Assembly: GCF_013297935.1 (NCBI RefSeq)
Contig: NZ_JAAFIX010000003.1
Location: forward strand, 300,511 to 364,510
DNA length: 64,000 nt
Source: Rhodoferax sp.
GTDB taxonomy: Bacteria > Pseudomonadota > Gammaproteobacteria > Burkholderiales > Burkholderiaceae_C
Reading direction: 5' to 3'
The notes beneath the pieces are model-generated. The model had not been told where the DNA came from. It searched no databases and saw only the letters and a program-made list of their open reading frames with translations. Numbering within the stretch: position 1 is the stretch's first letter; each line of letters begins with the position of its first letter. Made by a program: the position numbers and the translations under genes. Below are positions 7,940-18,011 of this stretch, piece by piece.

Positions 7940-8515
7940 TCACTCGGTCGTTGGTAACGCACCGGCGAGTTCGAGCTGCATCACAATCATGTTGACCAGT
8001 GTCGCAACCGAAGGTCGTCCCGTTTCGAGCACGAAGTGCGCAGTGTCGCGATAGAGTGGGTCTCTTACGGAGAAGAGTTCTCGCATGCGCGTCAGCGGAT
8101 CCGCCACCTGCAATAAAGGGCGGCTGACATCATGTCGGAGACGCCTGAACAGCTCCTCTGGTGTTGACTTCAAGTAGACGACTTTTCCACGACCGTGCAA
8201 GTGAACACGATTGTTCACTCGCAGCACAGCGCCACCACCGGTTGACAACACAGAGTCCGGGTTAAGGGAGAGTTCATCCAGGACCTCTTCCTCAATATCG
8301 CGAAATCGTTCTTCGCCTTCACGATCAAAAAACTCGCGGATCGAACACCCGATCCTGCTTTCAATCGCATGATCGGAGTCTACAAAGGGAAGGCGCAGGC
8401 GTCGCGCCAACTGACGCCCGACGGTAGTCTTCCCAGAGCCGGGAAGACCGACAAGACTGATGCTCAAGTGCTCACTACCGCGGGAACCATCAGCGACCCA
8501 CAACTTTGTCGGCAA
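7940..8515 (-). CDS. aroK: Shikimate kinase
   Basis: 191 residues from the first ATG at 8515. This start overlaps the end of pilQ by 26 bases; family members usually begin near SISLVGLPGSGKTT (residue 18), so a non-ATG start further in is possible. Phosphorylates shikimate at the 3-OH. P-loop GLPGSGKTTVGRQLA, shikimate-binding DSDHAIE and FFDREGEERFRDIE, GGGAV near residue 93, and the lid DVSRPLL are all present. Overlap with pilQ suggests translational coupling within the pil-aro operon. Confidence 0.95.
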   Translation of the reverse strand: MPTKLWVADGSRGSEHLSISLVGLPGSGKTTVGRQLARRLRLPFVDSDHAIESRIGCSIREFFDREGEERFRDIEEEVLDELSLNPDSVLSTGGGAVLRVNNRVHLHGRGKVVYLKSTPEELFRRLRHDVSRPLLQVADPLTRMRELFSVRDPLYRDTAHFVLETGRPSVATLVNMIVMQLELAGALPTTE

Positions 8516-10580
8516 TCACCTTTGGCGTGATGAAAACGAGCATTTCCCGCTTGGTGATTTCCTTAGCGCGATTTCTGAACAGCACACCAAGGCCAGGCAG
8601 ATCGCCAAAGAATGGCACCTTAGTCTCAGTGTCGGTGGAGCTCTCTGTGAAGATGCCACCGATCACCACAGTGCCACCGTTCTCCACGAGAACCTGCGTT
8701 TGGACATGCTTCGTATCAATAGCAAAACCTGCAGGGGTAGACTGTCCCACCGTATCCTTTGTCACATCCAATGTCAGGATGATGTTGCCCTCAGGCGTGA
8801 TTTGAGGCAGTACTTCTAATTTCAGATTTGCTTTTCGGAAGGCAATCGATGTTGCGCCGCTAGACGAAGCCACCTGGTAAGGCAACTCAGTTCCTTGCTC
8901 TATCAGTGCCTTGATTTGATCGGCTGTCACCACACGAGGGCTGGATACGACTTTACCTTTGCCTTCTGCCTCCAACGCAGAAATTTCAAGGTTCAAAAAT
9001 CTATCCGCGCCGGCTCCGAAAATCGACACAGCGAACTGGCCGGGTGTATTGGATCCCAAGGCGCCAGAAGACGGCAGGTTCACGAAGTTGCCGGACGTGG
9101 TGGCAGCGGAACCCACTACATAGCTTGAACCGAGTGCCAACCCTGGTTTGTCGCCCGAGGCTGCTGCAGTTCCCCCTCCGCCCAGTTTGACGCCCAGCGA
9201 TTTTCCAAAGCTATCCGACGCTTCCACAATTCGAGCCTCAATCAAAACTTGGCGAACCGCAATATCGATCTTTGCAATAAGCTGTTGCACCTGTTCCAGC
9301 TTGCTGGGGATGTCTGTTACAAAAAGTTGATTTGTCCGGTTCTCAAAAATCACGCTTCCACGGGAGCTGAGAATTCGACTGGCGGTAACTCCCTGGCCAG
9401 CTCCGGAGCTAGATGCAATCAATCCCGCCGCGATGTCAGATGCTTTGCCGTAGTTGATCTGGAAAGATTGCGTACGTAAAGGCTCGAGATTTTGGACAGC
9501 AACTACCGTCTCCAAATCAAGCTTTTCTTTCGCTGCAATCTCATCTTTCGGTGCAACCCACAGCACATTCCCTGTTTTCCGCATGCCGAGGCCCTTGGCC
9601 TGCAGAATAATGTCCAAAGCTTGATCCCAAGGCACATCCTGCAAGCGCAGGGTAACGGATCCGGACACCGAGTCAGAAGTCACAATATTGAAGTTAGTGA
9701 AGTCTGCAATGACTTGGAGCAAGGACCGGACCTCGATATTCTGGAAATTCAAAGAGAGCTTTTGGCCGTTATAACCAACACCTTGGGTGAGCTTTTTGGG
9801 GTCAACTTTTGTTTCTTTGACCTCGACGACAAACTGCTCGTCGCTCTGGTAGGCACTGTGCTCCCATTGCCCTTGAGGCTCAATCACCATGCGGACACGA
9901 TCACCCGACTGCGTAGTAGTCACTGTTTTCACCGGCGTACCGAAGTCGGCGACATCCAGTTTCCGGCGCAAGCCCTCTGGCAGGCTGGCCTTCATGAACT
10001 CCACAACCAATCCCTGGCCTTGCTGACGGATATCCACGCCAACCTGGCTGTTAGGTAAGGTCACGACAATGCGGCCAGCCCCATCAGCAGCACGTCGGAA
10101 GTCAACATCCTTCAACGGTGCCGACACCCGGCTGGTGGTTTCTGCAAACGCATTCCCCGGCTTCGCGTTAGCAATCTCCGCAGCTCCCAATGAGACCAAC
10201 AGAGACTTACCTTGGATTTCCGCCTTGTATGCGGCGGCTTGTTTCAAGTTCAATACGACACGCGTACGCTCTCCGGCCTGCACCACACTCACCGATTTCA
10301 AATTTCCTTGGTTAATCTCCACAGTCGACCGCCCCATGGCGTTGGCGACTCCCGGGAAATCCAGTGCAATCCTCGCAGGCGACTGAATTGCAAACCCGGT
10401 CGGAAGCGCGGTTAGCGTCTGTGACAAATCGATACGGACCACCTCATTCCCGCCCTGCATAGAACCTGACACGGCTTCGATTGCACCCTGAGCGTAGACG
10501 ATCTGGCAGAGCAGCAGACTCGCACCCAGCACGATTTTTTTAAACATGCGCATTCCCATTAATTCGTTCCGATGTGTCAT
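8490..10580 (-). CDS. pilQ: Type IV pilus secretin PilQ
   Basis: About 696 residues from the ATG at 10580, which overlaps the pilP stop codon as ATGA; alternative ATGs at 10559 or 10547 sit closer to the signal peptide (MFKKIVLGASLLLCQIVYAQG). It forms the outer-membrane ring through which the pilus passes. Two N-terminal AMIN-type repeats (residues about 40-270) bind peptidoglycan. A secretin/TonB short N-terminal domain follows (LSLNFQNIEVRSLLQVIADFT and DVPWDQALDIIL), then secretin N0/N1 (QLFVTDIPSKLEQVQQLIAKID) and the C-terminal secretin pore ending VPFFGDLPGLGVLF and EMLVFITPKVI. Last gene of pilMNOPQ. Confidence 0.96.
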   Translation of the reverse strand: MTHRNELMGMRMFKKIVLGASLLLCQIVYAQGAIEAVSGSMQGGNEVVRIDLSQTLTALPTGFAIQSPARIALDFPGVANAMGRSTVEINQGNLKSVSVVQAGERTRVVLNLKQAAAYKAEIQGKSLLVSLGAAEIANAKPGNAFAETTSRVSAPLKDVDFRRAADGAGRIVVTLPNSQVGVDIRQQGQGLVVEFMKASLPEGLRRKLDVADFGTPVKTVTTTQSGDRVRMVIEPQGQWEHSAYQSDEQFVVEVKETKVDPKKLTQGVGYNGQKLSLNFQNIEVRSLLQVIADFTNFNIVTSDSVSGSVTLRLQDVPWDQALDIILQAKGLGMRKTGNVLWVAPKDEIAAKEKLDLETVVAVQNLEPLRTQSFQINYGKASDIAAGLIASSSGAGQGVTASRILSSRGSVIFENRTNQLFVTDIPSKLEQVQQLIAKIDIAVRQVLIEARIVEASDSFGKSLGVKLGGGGTAAASGDKPGLALGSSYVVGSAATTSGNFVNLPSSGALGSNTPGQFAVSIFGAGADRFLNLEISALEAEGKGKVVSSPRVVTADQIKALIEQGTELPYQVASSSGATSIAFRKANLKLEVLPQITPEGNIILTLDVTKDTVGQSTPAGFAIDTKHVQTQVLVENGGTVVIGGIFTESSTDTETKVPFFGDLPGLGVLFRNRAKEITKREMLVFITPKVIADKVVGR

Positions 10581-11119
10581 TTCGCCCTCTCTTGCAACTC
10601 TAAAGTTGCGGCCCGCTCGATCCATTCGCCGGCTGCATCTTGGACAATTTCGCGGAGGGTCACTTGGGTTTCGCTGATTTTGGTGACCTTCCCATAGTTC
10701 TGGCCCAGATAGTTACCGAGCTTGACTTGATAAAGAAGATTCTCGACCCTGACCAACGCAACTGGCTGCCCTGCCTTGGTCAAATTCCCCACCATGGCCA
10801 TCGTGTCCAGCGGGAATGATTCCAGCGCCTCCTTGCGCCGCGCCAATTCCGGGGCTACCAATGCACCATTGGTCACCGCCTGTGAGGATTCACGCTTCAA
10901 AGCTTGCGTCAATTTGAGACTACTGAAGGGCTCGATGGACGCAGAACTCGCATAGGACTCCGGCACAAACTGCTTTGGCGCTGGAATTGGCGCAACCCTG
11001 GGGCGGGTTTGGTTGCGCTCTTCAACGATCCAGCTCCGCAAATCACCTTCAGCGTTAGAACCGCACCCAGTCAGAAACACGATGAGCGAGCTTGACGCCA
11101 AAATAAAAGGCAGCTTCAT
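10577..11119 (-). CDS. pilP: Type IV pilus inner-membrane lipoprotein PilP
   Basis: 180 residues. A lipoprotein signal with lipobox FLTGC (Cys19) is followed by a disordered proline-rich stretch and a C-terminal beta domain (LVRVENLLYQVKLGNYLGQNYGKVTKISETQV) typical of PilP, which links the PilNO complex to the secretin PilQ in the periplasm. Start overlaps the pilO stop by 4 bases and its own stop overlaps the pilQ start, indicating tight translational coupling. Confidence 0.95.
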   Translation of the reverse strand: MKLPFILASSSLIVFLTGCGSNAEGDLRSWIVEERNQTRPRVAPIPAPKQFVPESYASSASIEPFSSLKLTQALKRESSQAVTNGALVAPELARRKEALESFPLDTMAMVGNLTKAGQPVALVRVENLLYQVKLGNYLGQNYGKVTKISETQVTLREIVQDAAGEWIERAATLELQERAK

Positions 11120-11781
11120 TTTTTCGCTCCCGTCGCGGCACGCTGGGCCTGCACTTCTTCAGGGTCCAGATACCGGAATGTCTTAGCGGTCGCGTCTAAG
11201 GTCAACATGGCATCCTGGCGCGGCATCAACGTCAAGTTATTCAACGTCACGATTCGCGATAGGTTGGCGATATCCGATGCGAAGCTACCGATGTCATGGT
11301 ACTTCCCTGTCACCTTGATGGTAATCGGGAGTTCGGCGTAGTACTCTTTGACCGCAATTTGCCCAGGGCGAAACAACTCGAATTGAAGGCTACGCCCCAG
11401 TCCAGCCTGGTTGATATCCGACAACAAAGCGTCCATCTCTGCCTTGCTCGGCAACTGCTTTTCCAACTGGGTTACGTACTGCTGGACTTGTTCTCGTTGT
11501 TTTTTGAGAACATCCAGATTAACAGCTTTGGTTAGTTTCTTTTTATAGTCCTCTCGCAGAACCACCTCTTTGTCCTGCTCGACTTGCAGCGCTTCTTGGG
11601 AGCCCGTTAACCAAACGAACCAGAGTACGACGACGATTCCGATAGCAGTCGCCACAAACAAGAGAAATCGTGGCACAGATGGCCAAAGGGAAGGATCCTT
11701 CGGATCCAGATCCCGAAACTGGGAAATGACCTTCTCTTGCAATGCAGCAAAGTCAACGGACGCATTCAAACTTTTTGCCAT
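11116..11781 (-). CDS. pilO: Type IV pilus alignment protein PilO
   Basis: 221 residues. One N-terminal membrane helix (FLLFVATAIGIVVVLWFVWL, about 43-62), a periplasmic coiled coil (about 75-115) and a ferredoxin-like C-terminal domain (FRPGQIAVKEYYAELPITIKVTG). PilO pairs with PilN in the inner-membrane alignment complex. It begins 11 bases after pilN. The N-terminal NASVDFAALQEKVISQFRDLDPKDPSLWP segment is typical of beta-proteobacterial PilO. Confidence 0.95.
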   Translation of the reverse strand: MAKSLNASVDFAALQEKVISQFRDLDPKDPSLWPSVPRFLLFVATAIGIVVVLWFVWLTGSQEALQVEQDKEVVLREDYKKKLTKAVNLDVLKKQREQVQQYVTQLEKQLPSKAEMDALLSDINQAGLGRSLQFELFRPGQIAVKEYYAELPITIKVTGKYHDIGSFASDIANLSRIVTLNNLTLMPRQDAMLTLDATAKTFRYLDPEEVQAQRAATGAKK

Positions 11782-11792
11782 ATTCGCTTTGA

Positions 11793-12449
11793 TTAAAGTT
11801 TGGGCTGGGCCGTAGAGGCTGCGGTCTGCGGTGCACTCGCAGCTAATGCCGCCGCCTCTGCCTGCTTCGCCGCAAGTTTCTCGGCCTCGGACGCCCTCAT
11901 CAGTTTTACTTTGATGTTGAAATTGAACACACGTCGTTGCTCCTTTGCGGAGATAGATGCCGAGCCCGCAGTAATTTCAATCAGCTCAGGCTTGCTAAAC
12001 CATGGCGTGTTGTTGGCTAAGTTGCGCAGCAACTCTGAAACACGCTCGTTCGACTGGGCGACTCCAGAAATTGAAACCACCTGTTCCTGCTGGCTCATCT
12101 TGTTGATGTACACCCCGTCCGGAAGCTGGTTCACTAACTCGGTCAGCAAGTGGACTGGTAGATTGCGGTCCGATTGCAAGTCCTCTACAGCTTGTTGACG
12201 TGCCCGCAAAGCTGCAATTTCGGCTTCCAAACCAGCAATGTCTTTAATTTGACCTTCGAGCTTCTTGATTTCAGTTTCCAGCACCAAGTTGCTCCCCTGC
12301 TGCTGGGAAATGGCTGCTTGGTACCAAAGGTAAATGGTCCCGGCGATCAAACCTCCCAAAATAGCAGAGATAGCCAAGGCCAAATTGAAGAGATCTTTGC
12401 GTCGCTTGCGGGCCGCCTCTCTATGAGGCAACAAGTTGATCAAAATCAT
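11793..12449 (-). CDS. pilN: Type IV pilus assembly protein PilN
   Basis: 218 residues. The N-terminal cytoplasmic motif ILINLLPHREAARKRRK binds the PilM groove in characterised systems. One membrane helix (about 23-45) is followed by a periplasmic coiled coil and a Fimbrial-assembly domain (LVNQLPDGVYINKMSQQEQVVSISG). The tail is rich in alanine. The start overlaps the pilM stop by 4 bases (ATGA). Confidence 0.95.
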   Translation of the reverse strand: MILINLLPHREAARKRRKDLFNLALAISAILGGLIAGTIYLWYQAAISQQQGSNLVLETEIKKLEGQIKDIAGLEAEIAALRARQQAVEDLQSDRNLPVHLLTELVNQLPDGVYINKMSQQEQVVSISGVAQSNERVSELLRNLANNTPWFSKPELIEITAGSASISAKEQRRVFNFNIKVKLMRASEAEKLAAKQAEAAALAASAPQTAASTAQPKL

Positions 12450-13525
12450 TGCGAAAACCTCCGCAATGCCAAGCCACAGGAAGTCAAATAAGACGGCGCT
12501 TCACGGGTCATGCGCTTCAACCGAACGCTGTCTCCGATTTCCATTCCATCAAAAGGATTCAACAAACTACAAGGAAACGTTGTGTGCTGGGTCACTGCAG
12601 TCGTTAACCCCGGCAAAGCCGCCGAGCCCCCTGCCAACATGATGTAGTCCACTTTGTTGTGTGGAGTGCTGGTAAAAAAGAACTGCAGCGCACGGCCCAA
12701 CTCTTGAACCATGGTGTCAATAAACGGTTTCAAAACCGTCGATTCATAGTCGTCCGGCAGTTCACCGCTTCGCTTTTTACTCTCGGCCTCTTCCTGAGAA
12801 AAGCCATACTGACGAACGATCAACTGGGTAAGCTGCGCTCCGCCAAAGGCCTGGTCTCGGTCATACAGCACCTCGTCATCTCTCATTACTTGCATGCTGG
12901 TGGTCATGGCACCGACCTCAAACAAAGCAACGATCAGTCCGGCACCTTTGCTAGGAAGGTTTTCGATCAGTCGTCCGGCGGCAAGGCGCGCCGCATAAGA
13001 CTCAACATCCACAATTACCGGAGTCAATCCTGCCGCCTCTGCAAGTCCTTGGATGTCCTGCACTTTTTCCTTCCGGGAAGCAGCAATCAGGACCTCGATG
13101 TCTCCTGCACTTGCGGCACTAGGCCCCACCACACAGAAGTCTAGGCTCACCTCATCCAACGGAAATGGGATGTACTGGTTGGCTTCGGACTCCACTTGCT
13201 GCTCCAGCTCCAAATCAGACATTCCGCCGGGCAAAATAATCTTCTTGGTAATGACCGCAGAAGGCGGTAGCGCCATGGCAACGTTTTTTGTTTTGGTTCC
13301 GCTTTTTTTCACCAATTTGCGAACGGCTTCTGCAACTTCATCAAATTTTTCGACGTTGCCATCCGTAAACCACCCCCGCTCGAGCGGCTCAATCGCGCAG
13401 CGTTCGAGGACCAAGTTTCCGGCTTTGTCGCGCCCCAACTCCACCAACTTAACGCTGGAAGAGCTAATGTCCAACCCGAGCATCGGAGCGGGCTGGCGGC
13501 TAAATAAAGACCCCAATGAGATCAA
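12446..13525 (-). CDS. pilM: Type IV pilus actin-like ATPase PilM
   Basis: 359 residues, full length. Cytoplasmic FtsA/actin-fold protein that nucleates the PilMNOP inner-membrane complex. Visible actin-fold blocks: MLGLDISSSSVKLVEL (phosphate 1), ESEANQYIPFPLDEVSLDF, VDVESYAA, FEVGAMTTSMQVM (phosphate 2), GGAQLTQLI and YIMLAGGSAALPGL (adenosine site). First gene of the pil operon; the promoter should lie in the gap 13526-13798, divergent from ponA. Confidence 0.96.
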   Translation of the reverse strand: MISLGSLFSRQPAPMLGLDISSSSVKLVELGRDKAGNLVLERCAIEPLERGWFTDGNVEKFDEVAEAVRKLVKKSGTKTKNVAMALPPSAVITKKIILPGGMSDLELEQQVESEANQYIPFPLDEVSLDFCVVGPSAASAGDIEVLIAASRKEKVQDIQGLAEAAGLTPVIVDVESYAARLAAGRLIENLPSKGAGLIVALFEVGAMTTSMQVMRDDEVLYDRDQAFGGAQLTQLIVRQYGFSQEEAESKKRSGELPDDYESTVLKPFIDTMVQELGRALQFFFTSTPHNKVDYIMLAGGSAALPGLTTAVTQHTTFPCSLLNPFDGMEIGDSVRLKRMTREAPSYLTSCGLALRRFSQ

Positions 13526-13798
13526 AATGGTCCCCTGAAACGGACTGGCATGAGGCCAGTCAAACTTAAGAATTCACTTCAATGCTATCAGCAAGAGTAT
13601 TGAGCGGCAAAGGTTTTTTCACTTTCTGACAATTTATAACGTTGCCAAAAGCCGACGCCAAACCCATGGTTTCCGCTAACATTTCCACCAATGAGTGCGA
13701 CTTTGCATCCACCAAGTTCGCTACTCAACTGCTCGGCGTGACATCCCAAGCGACACGATTCGCCCATTTTTATAATGGGATGCAACACAAGACCCTAT

Positions 13799-16159
13799 AT
13801 GCCTACTTCCAAAGACACCCCACAAAAAGAAGACCTTCATCACTGGCATTGGTTGGTCTACGTTTTACTTTGGATCGTAGGACTAGCGGTAGCTGGTGCG
13901 TTTTCTGTCATAGCGCTGGTCGCGCTGGCGTTAGCTATGGCCTACCCCAACCTTCCCGATATCAGCGACTTGTCTGACTACCGCCCGAAGCTGCCGTTGA
14001 GGGTATTTTCGTCGGAAGGTGATCTCATTGGGGAGTTCGGCGAAGAACGCAGAAAACTCACACCCATTAAGGAAATACCTAAAGTCATGACCGATGCCAT
14101 CCTTGCGGTGGAGGACGCGCGGTTTTATCAACATGGCGGGGTTGACTACATCGGTGTTATCCGCGCCGGATTGGCTAACGTGGGCAGGGTAAAGAGCCAA
14201 GGAGCATCAACCATCACGATGCAGGTGGCCCGCAATGTTTACCTTACCTCCGAGAAAACCTTTACCCGCAAGATTTATGAGATTTTGCTGACCTTCAAGC
14301 TGGAACACATGCTCTCCAAAGACCAGATTTTGGAGATCTATATGAACCAGATCTTTCTTGGCAACCGGGCCTATGGATTCGCAGCAGCATCCGAAATCTA
14401 TTTTGGAAAACCACTGAAAGATATCTCTGTGGCGGAAGCGGCTATGTTGGCGGGCCTACCCAAGGCACCATCAGCCTACAACCCCATCAGCAACCCGAAG
14501 CGTGCAAAAGTCCGGCAGCAGTACATCATTAACCGTATGCTGGAGAACGGGTTCATCACTGAAGACGAGGCTGAAACCGCACGGAACGAGGAGCTGAAAG
14601 TCCGAACCGGCCCCAGCTCAAACCCCATCCATGCAGAATATGTGGCAGAAATGGTTCGCCAGCTCATGTTCAGCCAATACGGCGACGAGACCTACACCCG
14701 AGGTCTGAATGTCCACACCACACTGAATTCGAGTCAACAAGTTGCTGCGTACCAAGCACTTCGCCGTGGAATCATGGACTTCGAGCGCCGGCAGTTTTAT
14801 CGTGGACCTGAAAAGTTTATAGCGCTACCGGCGAAATCCCAGGATCTTGAAGATGCCATTGACGAAGCGCTTGACGAGCACCCAGACAACGGTGACGTCA
14901 TGGCCGCAGTGGTCTTGGAGGCGGACAGCAAGCACATTAAGGCCCAACGGCAGGGTGGGGAGATAGTTGACATTGCTGGAGACGGCCTGAAGCCAGCGCA
15001 ATCAGGACTTTCTGAGAAAGCTGCTCCAAACATCAAAATTCGCCGAGGAGCGCTCATCCGCGTTTCGAAGACTTCCAAAGGCACTTGGGAGATCACCCAA
15101 TTGCCGGAAGTTGAGGGTGCGTTTGTAGCCCTAGACCCGCGAGACGGGTCGATTAAGGCACTGGTTGGAGGCTTTGACTTCGCCAAAAACAAATTCAATC
15201 ACGTCACTCAAGCTTGGCGTCAACCCGGGTCCAGCTTCAAACCTTTTATCTACTCGGCCGCGCTTGAGAAAGGCTTCGGGCCTGCCACCGTGGTGAACGA
15301 TGCGCCTCTGTTTTTTAATGCCGGTGTAACCGGGGGCCAGCCGTGGGAGCCCAAAAACTATGACGGAACATTTGATGGACCCATGACACTGAGGCGGGGC
15401 CTGGCAAAGTCCAAAAACATGATCTCCATCCGGGTACTCAACTCGATTGGTGCGCCCTATGCCCAGGAATGGGTCACCCGATTTGGCTTCGAGGCTGAAA
15501 AACACCCCGCCTACCTGACTATGGCACTCGGCGCGGGGACTGTCACGCCGCTGCAAATGGCAAGCGCTTATTCCGTATTTGCCAATGGTGGATACCGGGT
15601 CAACCCATGGATCATCTCTAAGGTGAGCGAACAACGTGGCAAGGTGCTGGTCGAAACCACGGCCCCGACTCTGGAGAATAGTGAGCGAGCCATCGATGAG
15701 CGCAACGCTTTCATGATGAGCAGTTTGCTTCAAGAAATCACACGGTCAGGCACTGCCGCACGGGCGCAAGCCACTTTAAAAAGACCCGACTTGTATGGCA
15801 AAACAGGTACTACCAACGACTCCATGGATGCCTGGTTCGCGGGCTACCAGCCCAGTATTGCTGCCGTTACCTGGATAGGCTACGACACACCGCGCAAATT
15901 GGGCGACCGGGAAACCGGGGGCGGACTGAGCCTCCCCGTTTGGATCAGTTTTATGGAAACCGCCCTGAAAGGCGTCCCGGTGAGCGAGCCGACTGCACCG
16001 GAAGGCGTAGTGCGGCTGAACAACGAGTGGTTCTATGAAGAATTTACCCACGGAGCCGGCGTGAGCAATTTAGGCCTGACAGACCCGCCCGAGGCAACGC
16101 CAGAAGCGGCCGGCTCTGCCGACGAAAAGAAAAAAATACTGGATCTCTTCAAGAACTAA
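13799..16159 (+). CDS. ponA: Penicillin-binding protein 1A (bifunctional transglycosylase/transpeptidase)
   Basis: 786 residues from ATG 13799 (MPTSKDTPQ); an in-frame ATG lies 8 codons upstream. Polymerises and cross-links peptidoglycan. One N-terminal membrane helix (about 22-48). Glycosyltransferase 51 domain with [16 protein letters not shown] and [16 protein letters not shown]. Transpeptidase motifs: PGSSFKPF (active-site serine, SxxK), SKN in [12 protein letters not shown], and KTGTTND. The C-terminus is acidic and disordered. Divergent from pilMNOPQ, the order conserved in Burkholderiales and Pseudomonas. The stop codon overlaps the end of cyaY on the other strand. Confidence 0.96.
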   Translation: MPTSKDTPQKEDLHHWHWLVYVLLWIVGLAVAGAFSVIALVALALAMAYPNLPDISDLSDYRPKLPLRVFSSEGDLIGEFGEERRKLTPIKEIPKVMTDAILAVEDARFYQHGGVDYIGVIRAGLANVGRVKSQGASTITMQVARNVYLTSEKTFTRKIYEILLTFKLEHMLSKDQILEIYMNQIFLGNRAYGFAAASEIYFGKPLKDISVAEAAMLAGLPKAPSAYNPISNPKRAKVRQQYIINRMLENGFITEDEAETARNEELKVRTGPSSNPIHAEYVAEMVRQLMFSQYGDETYTRGLNVHTTLNSSQQVAAYQALRRGIMDFERRQFYRGPEKFIALPAKSQDLEDAIDEALDEHPDNGDVMAAVVLEADSKHIKAQRQGGEIVDIAGDGLKPAQSGLSEKAAPNIKIRRGALIRVSKTSKGTWEITQLPEVEGAFVALDPRDGSIKALVGGFDFAKNKFNHVTQAWRQPGSSFKPFIYSAALEKGFGPATVVNDAPLFFNAGVTGGQPWEPKNYDGTFDGPMTLRRGLAKSKNMISIRVLNSIGAPYAQEWVTRFGFEAEKHPAYLTMALGAGTVTPLQMASAYSVFANGGYRVNPWIISKVSEQRGKVLVETTAPTLENSERAIDERNAFMMSSLLQEITRSGTAARAQATLKRPDLYGKTGTTNDSMDAWFAGYQPSIAAVTWIGYDTPRKLGDRETGGGLSLPVWISFMETALKGVPVSEPTAPEGVVRLNNEWFYEEFTHGAGVSNLGLTDPPEATPEAAGSADEKKKILDLFKN

Positions 16160-16488
16160 TCAGGTGAAAACACCAGGGGCTCACCGGCTTGAAGACTCGC
16201 ATTGGCACTCAAGGCAGCGTAGAACTCTCCGCCACCCTTGGTGTCTTGCCATAACCCGTCTGCCCAGCGATAGTGATACCCACCGGATTTGGCAGCCAGC
16301 CAAATCTCATGAAGCGGTTTTTGTAAATTCACGATGATCTGGGAACGGTTTGCAAAGGTCAACGTAATCATGCTTCCGACCCGCTGGTTGTCGACATCCG
16401 CGTCCGATTCGTCGTTGATGCGGTCGCAAGCCAGCTCGATGGTCTTCAACAAAGACTCTGCCAAGCTCATGAATTCAGGGTCGGTCAT
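16156..16488 (-). CDS. cyaY: Frataxin-like iron-binding protein CyaY
   Basis: 110 residues, the usual length. The N-terminal acidic helix ([18 protein letters not shown], then DESDADVD) and the beta-sheet blocks [36 protein letters not shown] and [14 protein letters not shown] mark the frataxin family, which regulates iron supply to Fe-S assembly. Convergent with ponA (4-base stop overlap) and divergent from lptM, separated by only 12 bases. Confidence 0.95.
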   Translation of the reverse strand: MTDPEFMSLAESLLKTIELACDRINDESDADVDNQRVGSMITLTFANRSQIIVNLQKPLHEIWLAAKSGGYHYRWADGLWQDTKGGGEFYAALSANASLQAGEPLVFSPD

Positions 16489-16500
16489 TACAATTTACAC

Positions 16501-16683
16501 ATGTTCAATAGAACCCGAATTCTAGTCAGCAGCTTAAGTCCGCTTTGCCTTTGCGTGTTACTGACCGCCTGTGGCCAAACCGGGCCGCTTGTTTTGCCGA
16601 AGCGCCCGCCTATTCCTTCGGCCAGCTCAGCCGGACCAGCGACTCTCTCTCCTACCGTCAGCCCCAACTCCAACAATCCATGA
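16501..16683 (+). CDS. lptM: LPS translocon maturation lipoprotein LptM (YifL family)
   Basis: 60 residues. N-terminal signal with lipobox LLTAC followed immediately by GQTGPLVLP, the hallmark CGQxGPLYLP block of LptM, which helps oxidative maturation of the LptD/LptE translocon. The tail is proline- and serine-rich. It sits directly upstream of lysA (ATGA overlap) and divergent from cyaY, the conserved neighbourhood. The ATG follows a TACAAT -10-like hexamer (16489-16494) by only six bases. Confidence 0.9.
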   Translation: MFNRTRILVSSLSPLCLCVLLTACGQTGPLVLPKRPPIPSASSAGPATLSPTVSPNSNNP

Positions 16684-17960
16684 GCGCTCTCCAACTCCCC
16701 GGCCACCCCCATGTTCATTACCAACATGAACAGTTACACGTTGAAGGGTGCAACCTGAAGGCGCTTGTAGCTGCCCACGGGACACCTTTGTTTGTGTATT
16801 CGAAAGCCTCCATGCTGGAAGCTCTGGCGGCCTACCAACGAGGTTTTGCCGGCCGCAATGCCCGCGTCTGCTATGCAATGAAAGCGAATTCGACGCTTGC
16901 AGTCTTGCAACTTTTTGCCAAAGCCGGATGCGGATTTGACATTGTTTCCGGCGGAGAGCTCGCAAGGGTGTTGGCGGCGGGTGCGCAAGCTGACAAAGTC
17001 ATTTTCTCAGGCGTGGGGAAAACTCGAGATGAGATGCGTGTGGCCCTGAAAGCAGGCATAGGCTGCTTCAACGTCGAAAGCGAGGCTGAAATCGATGTGC
17101 TGAACGAAGTTGCAGTTGGCCTCGGCGTGCAGGCGCCTATCAGCATCCGGGTCAATCCCAATGTTGACCCTAAAACGCACCCCTATATCTCAACCGGACT
17201 CAAAGGCAACAAGTTTGGTATTGCGCACGAACGCACACTGCTAACCTACCAGCGAGCTGCAGCGTTTGCAGGGCTGAAGGTCGTGGGCATTGACTGTCAT
17301 ATCGGATCGCAAATTACCGAAGAGACCCCTTACCTGGATGCGATGGATCGGATGCTGGATATAGTGGAATCCATCGAAGCGGCAGGTATTCCTATCCACC
17401 ACATCGACTTCGGCGGAGGCTTGGGCATTAACTACAACGGGGACACGCCCCCCGCGGCAGATGCGTTGTGGCAAAAACTGCTAGCCAAACTCGATGCGCG
17501 GGGCTTCGGCCAACGCCAGCTGATGATAGAGCCCGGCCGCTCCTTGGTTGGCAACGCAGGCGTCTGCGTGACGGAGGTGTTGTACATGAAGCCCGGCGAG
17601 CAAAAGAATTTTTGCATTGTCGATGCCGCCATGAATGACCTTCCACGCCCCGCTATGTACCAAGCGTTTCATGCCATTGTTCCGCTCCAACAGACAAGTG
17701 GCAATGCAGCGACAACGGTCGTCGACGTCGTAGGACCCGTCTGCGAAAGCGGTGACTGGATTGGGCACGACCGAAACCTAGCGGTTCAGTCGGGCGACCA
17801 CTTGGCAGTGTTGTCGGCTGGTGCGTATTGCATGAGCATGTCGAGCAACTACAACTCCCGCCCCAAAGCTGCGGAGGTTTTGGTGGACGGAGCGCAAAGC
17901 CATTTGATTCGTCAGCGGGACAGCTTTGCAGATCAGGTCCGGGGTGAATCTCTTCTCTAA
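16680..17960 (+). CDS. lysA: Diaminopimelate decarboxylase
   Basis: 426 residues from ATG 16680, which overlaps the lptM stop as ATGA. Catalyses the last step of lysine synthesis with PLP. Visible: CYAMKANS with the PLP lysine K68, FDIVSGGEL, GVGKTRDEM, VNPNVDPKTHPYISTGLKGNKFGI, GIDCHIGSQI, HIDFGGGLGI, EPGRSLVGNAG, VDAAMNDLPRPAMY, VGPVCESGDWIG and GAYCMSMSSNYNSRPKAAEVLV. All catalytic blocks are intact. Confidence 0.97.
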   Translation: MSALQLPGHPHVHYQHEQLHVEGCNLKALVAAHGTPLFVYSKASMLEALAAYQRGFAGRNARVCYAMKANSTLAVLQLFAKAGCGFDIVSGGELARVLAAGAQADKVIFSGVGKTRDEMRVALKAGIGCFNVESEAEIDVLNEVAVGLGVQAPISIRVNPNVDPKTHPYISTGLKGNKFGIAHERTLLTYQRAAAFAGLKVVGIDCHIGSQITEETPYLDAMDRMLDIVESIEAAGIPIHHIDFGGGLGINYNGDTPPAADALWQKLLAKLDARGFGQRQLMIEPGRSLVGNAGVCVTEVLYMKPGEQKNFCIVDAAMNDLPRPAMYQAFHAIVPLQQTSGNAATTVVDVVGPVCESGDWIGHDRNLAVQSGDHLAVLSAGAYCMSMSSNYNSRPKAAEVLVDGAQSHLIRQRDSFADQVRGESLL

Positions 17961-18011
17961 TTCACTATGATATTTGTAGCAGCCTCCGCTTATTTAGCGA
18001 GGGCCAGCTCA

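Noticed and set aside
13771..13776. TATAAT as the ponA -10 box
   Set aside because: The hexamer is perfect, but no -35 element is found at 16-18 bases; the nearest candidate (GTGACA, 13738) is 27 bases away.
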